Shown here: positions 24,025-34,023 of the stretch, one piece after another
Position numbering within the stretch: the first letter of the stretch is position 1
Layout: each line of letters begins with the position of its first letter
DNA from: Talinum fruticosum
Taxonomy: Eukaryota > Streptophyta > Magnoliopsida > Caryophyllales > Talinaceae
Length of the DNA: 64,000 nt
Direction of reading: 5' to 3'
Assembly: GCA_021018815.1 (NCBI GenBank)
Contig: JAITYX010000003.1
Span: forward strand, 9,174,501-9,238,500
Notes under the pieces: generated by a model
The model's database searches: none
The model's input: only the letters and a program-made list of their open reading frames with translations
Told to the model about the DNA's origin: nothing
Position numbers and translations under genes: made by a program

Positions 24025-24569
24025 CTCGTTGCTTATCCCCAAGCAAGACCATCATGAAGTGCTTGAGGAAACGGGGAGGAAGAAAACTGTAGCCGCCCCC
24101 TTAGGTGAAGAGGCACACTAAACAACCGAAGCAAGTGTATACAAAAGACTCATTGGTCGGATCGAGAATTAACTTGAAACAAGAATTGCAGCTAAAACCA
24201 AGATTGCAAAGTCTAGTGGCAACACAACCAATTTATCCCAAGCCAAATGCAATCAAGTTTCATACAAATGCTTGGCGAAATGGTTGGGATTGGTATAACG
24301 TCACTTTAGAGTATGTGGAACACTCCTCTCGTGTGTTTGAAAAAGTAACGATGATTCGCTCAAAACTCCCCCAAACCCTAAACATTACCATAAGCTTGCC
24401 TAATATCTCAATTCTCCACCATTAGGGAAAAACCATGCAAATTTTCCAATCCGGAAGAGTCATCTTTACACCTGGGTGCTCAACCCCGAGGTAATTCCTC
24501 CAACCCTTTTGGTATAGTTTTTCTAGCAATACTCACCAAGACCAGTATAGGAGGCTAACATCTTATCCC

Positions 24570-25623
24570 ATTTGTGCACCTAGGCATTTTGATATTGAAT
24601 TCTTAAAATCAATTGACCTATGGGATGAGTTGCGCCATTTTCCCAACACTTTGGGATTGCTCGGGTTTGCTCAAGATATTCGGTGGAAAGCCCATGAAGG
24701 ATTAGTTAGAGAGTTTTACAACTCATTTAAATTTGAGGATATGAGGAAAGGCCGGTTGGGCATTCCCTAAGTCTCTTTTCAACTTTTCAATCGAGACTTT
24801 GGAATGTCTAGTGAAGAGTTATGTCCTCGACTCAATATTAACTACCCGGTACCACTAGTAAAGATATGGAGGGTTACAAACCCTCCGATTTCTCTACATA
24901 TCTATTACATGTGATAAGCGACCAATGTAATTTGTGGGCACAGTGACTTCCGTAGAGCCACAGATTATGATGCTAGCAAAACTAAGGCAACTATTGTTTG
25001 CAATCCTCGAATTCGAGTCTCGTAACGGTTCCTTGCCGATACGGTGTTTACCCGTTGCGACAGCCACAACACTCGTAAGGAGTGATTAGTTCTTCCTTCT
25101 TTGGGTGCCTTGCATAGTCATCGGGGAACTGTGGCATCCATCTTCTCATCGACATTGAATCCCAAGCATCAAGTGCAAATGCGAGTCCTTGCTCATGGTT
25201 GGGTAGTCACGGCACTTGCCGTGGGTTTAGAAGCTTGATGTTTCAAAATTGCCCATTCTCCACTTTAGCTCCATCATCGACATGTGCGCCTTGGTCAACA
25301 TGGATATTTTTAGTCCATCAATGACGCTATATGGGTCCATCCCCACAACAAACCCTTCTTTGCACTCCCTAACAAGGAACGCACCACCATCACTAACAAG
25401 GATAAGCTGGAGCTATTCTCAAGTCGTCGTTATGGGCCCTTCTCACCAAGGGTGTACCTCCTCTTCCGCACAACCTATCCACCCCGAGGACCTCGGCACT
25501 AAGGAGCCTCCTCCTTCCGCTTCCACCGATGAGCCCTCCATGTTCCGGACGATCCTTAACCGGCTTGATCAGCTCCACGTGGGGCAAGTGGATATATGGG
25601 ACTTGATGCTCTCTAATCGGTAG
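24570..25623 (+). pseudogene. Antisense ORF between pol and 3' LTR (putative plant transposon protein type), broken
   Basis: It runs opposite to gag-pol. It reads FDIEFLKSIDLWDELRHFPN and then EGLVREFYNSFKFEDM up to a stop near 24770. It continues with FQLFNRDFGMSSEELCPRL, a frameshifted RFLADTVFTRCDSHN, then GTVASIFSSTLNPKHQVQMR, and ends in the 25249-25623 frame (MFRTILNRLDQLHVGQVDIWDLM). Tat-clade elements of plants are known to carry antisense ORFs here. The LVREFYNSF signature resembles the third ORF of the SIRE copies (LVNEFYQNL in copy 4). Stops and frame changes show it is dead. Function unknown. Confidence 0.6.
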
Positions 25624-27540
25624 AGCGTCGGGAGCATCGACAGGAGGGTCGGCCACCTCGAGCACCTTACACACTATGTTTACTACCATTATGGGGTGTC
25701 GTACCCTCCCCCAATTGGACCCCATAGGAGCACCCGGGGTCCGAGTGACCCCACTATGAGTTCCCCTTCCCCTCCTTTGCTTCTTTTGTTTTGTGCATTT
25801 CGAGTGAGGATAATAAAAGTCCTAAGAATTGGGGGAGGGGGTTGACTTGCCTTGTTTGACATTGGATATGATGTTTTGATTGGAGATTTAGGTAAATCAT
25901 AGTTTAGGTTGTACATAAGCATTATCATCTTCATCATCCTCATCATCATTTAGGTTTGCATTTAGGCATTACATTAGTTAGATTTTCATCTTTTGATTTT
26001 TCCTTAGATTCTTGCATCCTAGTGTATTTAGATTAGTTTCTTTTTTCCATTTGCACAAATCTACATACACAAGCGGGGATAGAGGAGAAAGATATCATTT
26101 TATAAGCGTTTTAGGTAATCATTCTTCCCTTTTACCTTTAATTTTGCTTGTAATGGTAGCCTTAGTTGTTTTAAAAGAAAAAAATGAAAAAAATTGGTCT
26201 TGGTTGTGAAAAAACCCTCCTGTGATGAACATTTGGAGAGGTGTGTACTTGAGCTGTCATGGCAAGTGTGTACTTTGGGATCTTTGGTTTGGTTTTGATG
26301 ATGAAAGAGATTTGGTTGCTAGATTGATAGAGATTGATTGTCTTGTTTATGAATCATCTAGTCTTGAACAATCCTTGTGCGTGATTGTGAAACTCTTGTG
26401 TTTGCTACATCGAATGAAATAGTTGTTGTGATTTTGGTAGGGATAACCCATGAGACTCTTTTGTGCCTTAATGACTACCATTTTTGTAGTCTCATTTTTC
26501 TGTGTGTTACTTTCCCATGCTTACAACTCTAGAACTTCCCATCTTTCTCTTTAAAATCACACTTGACACATGCATGTTGACTAAGAGGATAGAGGCATTC
26601 GTTTTGATAAACCACATGAGCCAAATAGCCACCTAAATGTTACGTAGCCCATGTTTTAAACCCTTTAAGCCTTCCCCTTCCCTCAAACTAACCTTGCTCA
26701 GTATACCGTAGGCCTTTTCATTCTTTCCCATCCTTAAGCCTTGGTCTCGTGGAGCATTTATATTGATTGGGAACTTATTGGGTGTTACTTTGTTGGTGGT
26801 GATTGGTTTTATTGGCTGTATGAAGGAGTTGTGATTAGAGATGGATTTCAATTTTATTCATTCATGTTTGCCTTAGTTTTGCTTGTTAAGTTTTGCAAAA
26901 AATGATGAAAAAAATATTTGAAAGAAAGGAAAAAAAAGAAGAAAATTAGAAAAGAAGAGAAGACTTTAGAAAAAGATAAAGTATTATAGGCATGAATGGA
27001 GCTATGTATTGAGAAATCTCTGCTCCTTTGCTACTTGAAATCTTGGTGTGATGTTGTGTTTCAAATGTTCAGAGGTGTGATGATTGTTGTAATGGAAAGT
27101 GTTGTTCTCCCTAACTTTGTAATGAGGCTTGGCTAAGGGAAAGGAGGAAAAACATTTAGGAATGTGGAGCTTAATAGCCTAGCCCGTTTGATTAGAAATG
27201 GTGAGAAATGGGGAGAAATGGTGAATTTGGACTCCCAAAGCCTTCAACAACTTCAAAGGAAAGTTTTCTCTCATCTTAAGCTCCAAAATGAAACAATGGA
27301 GGATGAACTTGAGGAGAGAGAAAATATGGAATGTGGTGGGTGAAGATGCATGAAAATAGGGATGGAGAGGGATAAATGTGAGTGGAAAATGAAGATTGAA
27401 GGTGGAATTGATGAAAAGGAAGAGATTTGGAGCGATTTGGAGTGAGGGAATAGCGTACGAGAGGAGGGGGCATAGGTAGTGCTTAAGGGTTGTAATAAAG
27501 ATGAAATTGAAAAATGAAAGAGGAGAGAGAAAAGGCGGAT
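25624..27540. other. Non-coding part of the Athila/Tat element
   Basis: Holds plus-oriented sequence similar in layout to the 3' untranslated part of the Tat-like element at 48180-48400 (CTAGAACTT, then CACATGAGCCAAA, then a CCCTTTAAGCC region), followed by A-rich DNA (26890-26980) and GA/CT-biased DNA (27180-27530). Frames seen here are low-complexity and not supported. Confidence 0.5.
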
Positions 27541-27562
27541 GTTGAATATAGGCAGTCGCGAT

Positions 27563-27592
27563 GCACGATCGTGCCAAATTTGGCATGATCGT
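27563..27592. repeat. 30-bp near-perfect palindrome
   Basis: Arms CACGATCGTGCCAAA and TTTGGCATGATCGTG pair at 14 of 15 positions with no loop. It contains the perfect 12-bp palindrome GCACGATCGTGC. Similar GCAC/GTGC words continue to about 27790 and fill the LTR at 23444-23755. Confidence 0.85.
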
Positions 27593-27849
27593 GTTGAACC
27601 TCGGCATGGGTCATGCTGCACCCATGCTAAAACCGTGTTGCCTCATGGCACTTCGGAAATTTTTTTGGAATAGACCATACGGGTCGTGCTGTACCCGTGC
27701 TAACCCTCGGCATTTCGGCAAAATTAGGTGAAAGTTTGGCACAGGTGATGCCAGGGAACGCATGCCCAGTGCTGAACTTGGCATAGGTCGTCGTTGCACC
27801 AGTAACAATATTAATATGTTTATCGTGGCATGCCTTCATGCGCTCTATG

Positions 27850-28680
27850 TAAACCACGGAGTTATCATAAGTATCCCTCCTAATCTCATCCAACTCATTG
27901 AGTTGGAACATCCTCTTGTCCCCTGCCACTTTCAAATCAAAGTTAAGGCATCTCACCGCCCAATGAGTGTTAAATTCATGCTCAACGGGAAGTGACGAGG
28001 CTTCCCATACACTAATCAATAAAGAGTAGTACCAATAGGGGTTTTGAAGGCCATTCTATAGGCCCAAAGAGCATTATCAAGTTTATCTAACCAATCCTTC
28101 CTGGAACTAGCAATTATTCTCTCCAAAATACGCTTGATTTCGCGATTGGAAATCTCAACTTGGCCACTAGTTTGAGCATGATAGGCTAAACCCCTTTTAT
28201 GTGACACACCATATTTCTTCAACAAGGCCTCAAATTTCTTCTCAATAAAATGTGTCCCATTGTCACTAATCACCACTCTAGGCACCCCAAATCTAGAAAA
28301 TATTATCTTCTTGAAAAGCCTAGACACTACTCTAGCATCATTGGTAGGGCTACCAACAACTTCATCCCATTTGGACACATAGTCCACCGCTAACCTATTC
28401 CCCTTTGAGAAAGGGAATGGTCGCATAAAGTAAATGCCCAAAAATCAAACACCTTAATCTCAAGAATATAATTCAAGGGCATCTCATTCCTAGGGGAAAT
28501 ATTACCCCCTTTGACATCTATAATAGGCCTTCGCATAAGCATAAACATCCTTAAACAAAGTGGGCCAATAAAAACCAGCTTGAAGTACCTTAGCGGCAGT
28601 CTTGTAGGTACTTCCATGTCCTCCGCATAGTTGATCATGATAATGTGAAATGATGCTCGAGACTTCTTCTTATGGAACAC
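27850..28680 (-). pseudogene. pol: pol integrase of the Athila/Tat element, broken
   Basis: Read on the minus strand. A decayed N-terminal zinc region (28390-28680) leads into [20 protein letters not shown], then [10 protein letters not shown] (second catalytic Asp) and [20 protein letters not shown] (catalytic Glu), all in the 28016-28441 frame. The family's first catalytic Asp (normally GIDFMGPF) is Tyr here, so the enzyme would be inactive even in frame. The C-terminus (LPVEHEFNTHWAVRCLNFDL) continues at 27850-28019 after a frame change. A GCAC/GTGC-rich segment follows beyond 27800. Confidence 0.9.
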
Positions 28681-28699
28681 CCTTCGAAAGATGCCATCA

Positions 28700-29300
28700 T
28701 TGCAAATCTGGAAAAGGCAAGGATCATCTCAAGAGTAGAATCCGATGTCATGGAGGAATTTCTTCTTCCGGTGGGACCTCATGTCGGGTGGTAAAACTCC
28801 CGTAACAATATAGTTGATGATGTCGGCAAAGCAAGGAAGCTCTCTCATTGTGGCCACTATTATTAGGAAACACATCCTCAATGGGCAATCATTGCTCTCA
28901 ACAAAGAGCCTCGATAAGTGGTCGGCTACCACATTCACGTGCCCCTGCTTTATCTCGTATCTCCAAATCAAATTCTTGCAAGAGAAGAATCCAGTCGAGT
29001 GAGACGAGTCTTGACATCCTTCTTCTCCAGCAAGTGTTTCAAGGTGGCATGGTCGATGAACACTATCACCTTGGAGCATAAGAGATAGGGGCGAAACTTC
29101 TCAATGCCATACACCACGGCCAACAACTCCTCGGTCGTGGTGTAATTTTATCAGGCGCCATTGAGTGTCTTGCTTGCATAATAAATGACATGGGGCTTCT
29201 TGTTCCTCCGCTGCCCCAACGAGGCTCCAACCGTGTGATCACTTGCATGGCACATAATCTTAAAAGGGAGATTCCAGTTTGACAGTTGGATGATGAGGGC
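28700..29300 (-). pseudogene. pol: pol RNase H region of the Athila/Tat element, broken
   Basis: In changing frames on the minus strand one reads the RNase H core segment around SLGQRRNKKPHVIYYASKTL, an in-frame stop pair, then a decayed second half and the linker to the integrase zinc domain (LETLAGEEG region at about 29030). Frames overlap at 28729-29079 and 29066-29248, showing a frameshift between them. Confidence 0.8.
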
Positions 29301-29335
29301 GTAAATCATGCTTCTTGTAGAAAGCCTTATGACAT

Positions 29336-30130
29336 TTATTTAGTAAAATCAAACAGGATATCTTTGGTGAGGATCCGAGTTAGAGGCTTAGCAATCTTGG
29401 AGAAGTCCTTGGTCAAGCAACGATAAAAGCCAGTATGATGAAGAAAACTCCTCCCCTTGACGGAATTAGGGGAGGTAGCTTTCAATAACCTCAATCTTGG
29501 CTCGATCAATCTCGATGCCCCGATTGGACACAACATGACCCAAAACAACCCCCTCTTGTATCATAAAATGGCTTTTTTTTCCCAATTCAAGCACTAGGTT
29601 GACTTCCTCACATTTACTTAGCACTTTTTCAAGATTTTGCAAATAATTGCCAAAAGTGCTATCGTAGATGGAGAATTAATCCATAAAGACCTCCATAACG
29701 TTTTTCTATGAAGTTAGAAAAAATGGCCATCATGCATCGTTCGAAAGTAGTCGGAGCATTACATAGACCAAAAGGCATCCTACGGTACATGAAAGTACCA
29801 TAACGACAAGTGAAAGTGGTCTTCTCTTGATAATTTGGATGTATAGGAATTTGGAAGAAACCACAAAAACCATCCAAATAACAAAAGTATGAATGTCGGG
29901 CTAATCTCTCCAACATTTGGTCGATAAATGGGAGCGGGAAGTGGTCCAGGTCCTTCCAGTTGGCTTGATTCAACTTTCTATAATCTATACACATGCGCCA
30001 CCCGATGACTGTTCTAGTAGAAATAAGCTCATTAGCCTCATTCTTGACCACGATCATACGCCCCTTTCTTGGGTACCACTTAGACCGGACTCAACCAACC
30101 GCTATTGGCAATAGGATAGATCACATAAGG
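29336..30130 (-). pseudogene. pol: pol reverse transcriptase of the Athila/Tat element, broken
   Basis: Minus strand. WLSPVQVVPKKG opens the preserved part, then the 29659-30057 frame gives GWRMCIDYRKLNQANWKDLD, FIDQMLERLARHSYFCYLDG and GTFMYRRMPFGLCNAPTTF, standard gypsy RT motifs A-B. At the catalytic FMDD (about 29685) the second Asp codon reads TAA, which truncates the protein and removes the active site. The thumb/connection part (29336-29548) carries FLHHTGFYRCLTKDFSKIAK. The region upstream, expected to encode protease and RT fingers, is missing. Confidence 0.92.
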
Positions 30131-30178
30131 CCCTACTAATGGCTACATCTCCCACGGAGCATATTATGGAAAAACTAC

Positions 30179-31267
30179 CTAGATCGAAAGCTTTGGTGGT
30201 AGCTTGTTTTGAATTATTACGCTGCACTCCTCGGCGAGAGATACGGTACTATGCTCTAAAAATTTCCCTTTGTTGGAAAGCATCTCCTTAAGAAAATTGG
30301 CATAAGATGGCATATCGGTGATAACTTCCAAAAAGGGGATATTGATATGCAACTTCTTCAACATCTAATTGAATCTAGAAAATTTCTTCTCCTCCTTAGC
30401 CTTCATAAGCCGTTGTGGAAATGGGATAATAGGCTTGTAAGGCTTAGGTGGTGGCATAGATGAGCTCTCATTCAAAGTCAACTCCTTCACATTCTCTTTC
30501 ACAACCTTGTTAGCCAAAAGAGCCACTGCATCCACATTATGCTTTACATGCTCTCGATCATATCTTCCAACACTGGGTTGTAGGCATTAGAAGCCATCTC
30601 CTCTAATAAAGCATCAACTTGGTCCGGTGTCTTCTTCATAAAAGTACCACCCAAAGCATTATAAACAGATTGACACACTCGTATTAAAAAGCCCCTCATA
30701 AAAGATTTAAATGAGCATCCAAGGATGAATACCATGATGAAGGCACTCTCGCTGCATCCCTCCGAATCGCTCCCATGCTTCAAACAGAGACTCCCCTTGA
30801 TGTTGCTTGAACTGAATGATGTCAAGCCTTTACTTGGATGCCTTGCTTGGTGGAAAGCACCGATTAAGGAAGGTAAGGTTTAACTCATCCCAAGTGAGGA
30901 AAGAGTTAGGAGCACAATTTTTAAGCCGGTTCATTACCTTGTTAGTGAGGGAGAAAGGAAAGAACTTGAGTCTAATGTACTCGTTAGTTACTCCCGTTAT
31001 CATAATCATGCCACATCGCTCAAGGAATGAGTTGATGTGGTTAATGGGGTTATCCGCAAGCGAGCCTCTAAACATATTATGCTCGATGAGGCTTATGAAA
31101 CCCGGCTTGATGTCAAAGTTGGTTGTCTTCGGCAGATCGGGTAACACAATAGCGGAGCCTCCCATACCAGTGTTAAGAGTCGAATAGGACTGAAGGGTAC
31201 GAGGTGGATTTGCAGCCACGGCTTGCTTCTTTCTTCGCCTACAAGCTGTACTACGTAGTCTCTTCAT
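30179..31267 (-). pseudogene. gag: gag of the Athila/Tat element, broken
   Basis: Minus strand, starting near 31267, about 200 bp inside the LTR. The 30830-31267 frame contains TNFDIKPGFISLIEHNMFRG, PINHINSFLERC and LTNKVMNRLKNCAPNSFLTW, the Athila/Tat gag core. It continues with QHQGESLFEAWERF-type sequence after a frame change (30544-30825). The 30179-30364 frame (KLHINIPFLEVITDMPSYAN ... ECSVIIQNKLPPKL) is the conserved part just before the protease. No CCHC knuckle is visible, and the protease that should follow is deleted: sequence jumps within about 60 bp to the RT region. Confidence 0.9.
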
Positions 31268-31468
31268 GGTTGCTTCGATTTAGGGATCAAGAGGCGCCGA
31301 TTCTCGCACCTCTATGATTCCTTCCGAGCATGCACACAAGAAATTACACCAAGCATAGACAAGCTCAAGCAAAGATAAAAGCAAAAAGGAAGAGAAAAAA
31401 GAAAGAAAAAGAAAAAGCTGAATTTAAATGTGTCACGTTACTTAGACTAGGGAGTGGTACTAGCTCCC

Positions 31469-31482
31469 AAGCAACAACGCCA
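31469..31482 (-). other. Primer binding site, Athila/Tat element
   Basis: The minus strand reads TGGCGTTGTTGCTT, matching the TGGCGCCGTTGCC (tRNA-Asp) site of the Athila/Tat group with two C-to-T-type changes. It sits four bases inside the LTR. Confidence 0.8.
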
Positions 31483-31486
31483 TTTT

Positions 31487-32432
31487 TGTTATACACTACA
31501 GGGAGTATGGTCGTCTCTGTCTCACGGAGTTAGGTCTTGCACAAGTCTAAGGTCAATGTTCTTTTGTACTAAGTAGAGAAACAAATTGATTTGGCTTATA
31601 ATGTAAGCACTTAAAGAATGAAAGGAAATTAGATAAAGAAAGCCTTAGGCACGGATTCAACAAACTAACATGCCAAAAATCTCAATTAATGCCTCTACAC
31701 TAATCATAATTGCATTGAATTAGGGAATCGAAACAACTTGGACTACCTAAGCCTTCTCTCGAAGGTCATTAAGCTAACTCAATTGAATTAATTGTTGTTC
31801 TCACACAATCAAAATCAACGAATTATAAGATTATCGATTTTTTCCTGAATAACAACCTAAATTATTCTCATATCTAAGTTGTAATCATCCATCTAGTTGA
31901 GTAGAATTACGCCTCTTCTCTTGAAGCCTACTCAATTCCTAATAAAAATAAAGGTGCGATTCCCTCGAACCTCACACCAACCCAAGAAATGACAATAAGA
32001 TGGCAATTCACCAAACAATAGCGAAAATAGTAAATGAGGCACAAATTGCGATTAAACTAGCATATTAATGGCAAATCACTAACCTATGTTGGGAATTTAG
32101 CCACGCATAATTGTGGCAATGACAACAAATTAAGGAATGAATACCAAAAGCAAGAACGAAAGATAAAAGAAGAGAAAAAGAAAAGAGGAAGAATAATGAT
32201 ACCTAAACTTGAATTAGATTGTGATTAATTAAAAATTATCTTCAAGCTTTTATCTCTTAACAATTGAAATGAGTGCTCACAAGTAAAGAGAAAACCTAGC
32301 CTAAAATGTGGAATGAAAATTAGATAAGCAAAAATAATAGTTTCGAAATAAAAGGGCTGAAAAATGAAAACCGTCGATTGGCATGGGCGATGCTTGAGTT
32401 TGGCGCTGCCCGTGCTGAGGCATAGTGGCGAT
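31487..32432 (-). repeat. 5' LTR of the Athila/Tat element, inner part
   Basis: Matches 22554-23510 closely and stops at GGCGAT, where SIRE copy 2 begins. The rest of the LTR continues at 43214. Confidence 0.93.
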
Positions 32433-33964
32433 TGAAGACTCGGACACTCGCTTTATATCTTTCTCGAGTCATGCAAAAGGAATCAGGTATAACGATGTCA
32501 TTCTTATAGAGTTTTGATTCCAAGGCATTCTCTCGTGTCTTAGAAACTTACTTGAGCTAAATAGTATCTTTTCTATGCGATTCGGCCTTCACATATCTCT
32601 TTAATCGCTTTTCGGTTAGCGACTCGGAAAAACTTGTTCTTTATTCCGAGTCCACTCTCACTCGGAATCCGACTTGTGGTTATTTGCTCTATTGATTGCA
32701 AAGTCGGCATTCGTAGTTCATTTCATGCTTAGTCTACATCAAGTGTTTCCCACTCGATATTTGTTAATAGAACTTGATTCTTTGCTTAAGACTAAGTCTT
32801 ATGGAATTCCGAGTATCATGGATATTAGACTCGGAATACTCCATTTCTTTTCCGACTCGGATAATCCGTTGGTTAATTATCATGACTATATTATTATCCG
32901 TGTCTAACCTTGGACCAAAGTATTTTATACTTTGAGAACCAAAGGTGTTTTACTTTTGTAGGTTATTCAATCGAGGAATATCTTTTCAAAGCTACAAAAG
33001 TAGCCGGCTTCGTAACGTCAAATCACCAGCGAGATATAGCTTTTCACCTTCCCCGCTTTAGTCCCGTAAGATTGTGTCGAAGTCGTCCGCTTCCATATCC
33101 GAAAACCGGAACGCTAAGCCTAACGGTGGTTTCCACCACATTTATCAAGACACAACCGATGGTTTTGGGACTTCCAAGAGAGTTAAACCGTTGTACAACG
33201 TCCATATTTCAACGGATACTTTCCGAGTGACTCGAAAGCCTTTCATAACGGTCACAGAGGACTCTCGGTCAGCAGATGAAGATAACGGCTACTCGCCCGG
33301 TATTCTATAAAAGGAAGCCACTTCACAAGACTTGAAGGTTGCCGAACATATTGTCAATACACGTACTTGAGCAAAGTTATTGTATTCATTCTCAATCTTC
33401 TACTTACAACTCCTACTCGTAATTCATTACTTTCGAGTTGTAAGGTCTTGTACTAAGTTACAAACTCTTCTTACATTCTTTGTAAGGTCCCTTGACTAAG
33501 CCGTAAGGGTTAACTCAGCTTAGTTGTCCCTAGCTGTAAGGGTTATCTCAGCTAGGAAGTACTAGATCGGATAAGGGAATTTCCGAGTCTAGGAAAACTT
33601 GTATAGAGTTGTCCAAGGGAGCAACTCGGGTTCAGTCAAGTTCACGGTATTTTGTGGACTCAAAATAGTGGATTTGACTTCGTGTCCGGATTGACACGGG
33701 CCGTGGTTTTCCGCCCCGGGAGGGTTTCCACGTAAATTCTCTCGTGTTCTATTTCGAGTTCATTCTAGACTCGGATCGCCTCGCTGAACGTGTTTACTCG
33801 ATTCATTACATTCTCGAGTCCAATCATTTTCTCGACCCCTTGCTTAGACTCGAATCTGTCTTTGACTCTTCTCTCGTCAAAAGGTGGGTGCTTTCGCAAA
33901 GAATTTTTCATCACCCTATTCACCCCCTCTAGGGTGACTCGGACTCTCCCCGAGCAAACCTTCA
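32433..33964 (+). repeat. 5' LTR of SIRE copy 2
   Basis: TGAAGACTCGG ... ACCTTCA, 1532 bp. It contains the U3 hairpin with perfect 11-bp arms TACTTTTGTAG (32951-32961) and CTACAAAAGTA (32992-33002), AACGG words upstream of the TATA box, and the twin leader hairpins at 33494-33556. Confidence 0.95.
33306..33314 (+). promoter_or_regulatory. LTR TATA box, copy 2
   Basis: TATAAAAGG, equivalent to the TATA boxes of the other LTRs. Upstream are GATAACGGCTACTCG and CATAACGGTCAC, with AACGG cores that plant MYB proteins often bind. Confidence 0.8.
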
Positions 33965-33966
33965 AT

Positions 33967-33978
33967 TGGTATCGAGCC
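33967..33978 (+). other. Primer binding site, copy 2
   Basis: TGGTATCGAGCC, two bases after the LTR. It differs from TGGTATCAGAGC by reading CGAG for CAGAG, the same context seen in copy 3. Confidence 0.85.
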
Positions 33979-34023
33979 TAGCCTTTCGTAAAGGATCTAA
34001 CAAGTCCAAAGGTTTAAAGATCG

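Noticed and set aside
25393..25949. Minus-strand frames in the Athila/Tat 3' region
   Set aside because: They oppose the recognisable antisense ORF and have no family features; the His/Met-poor repeats reflect local composition.
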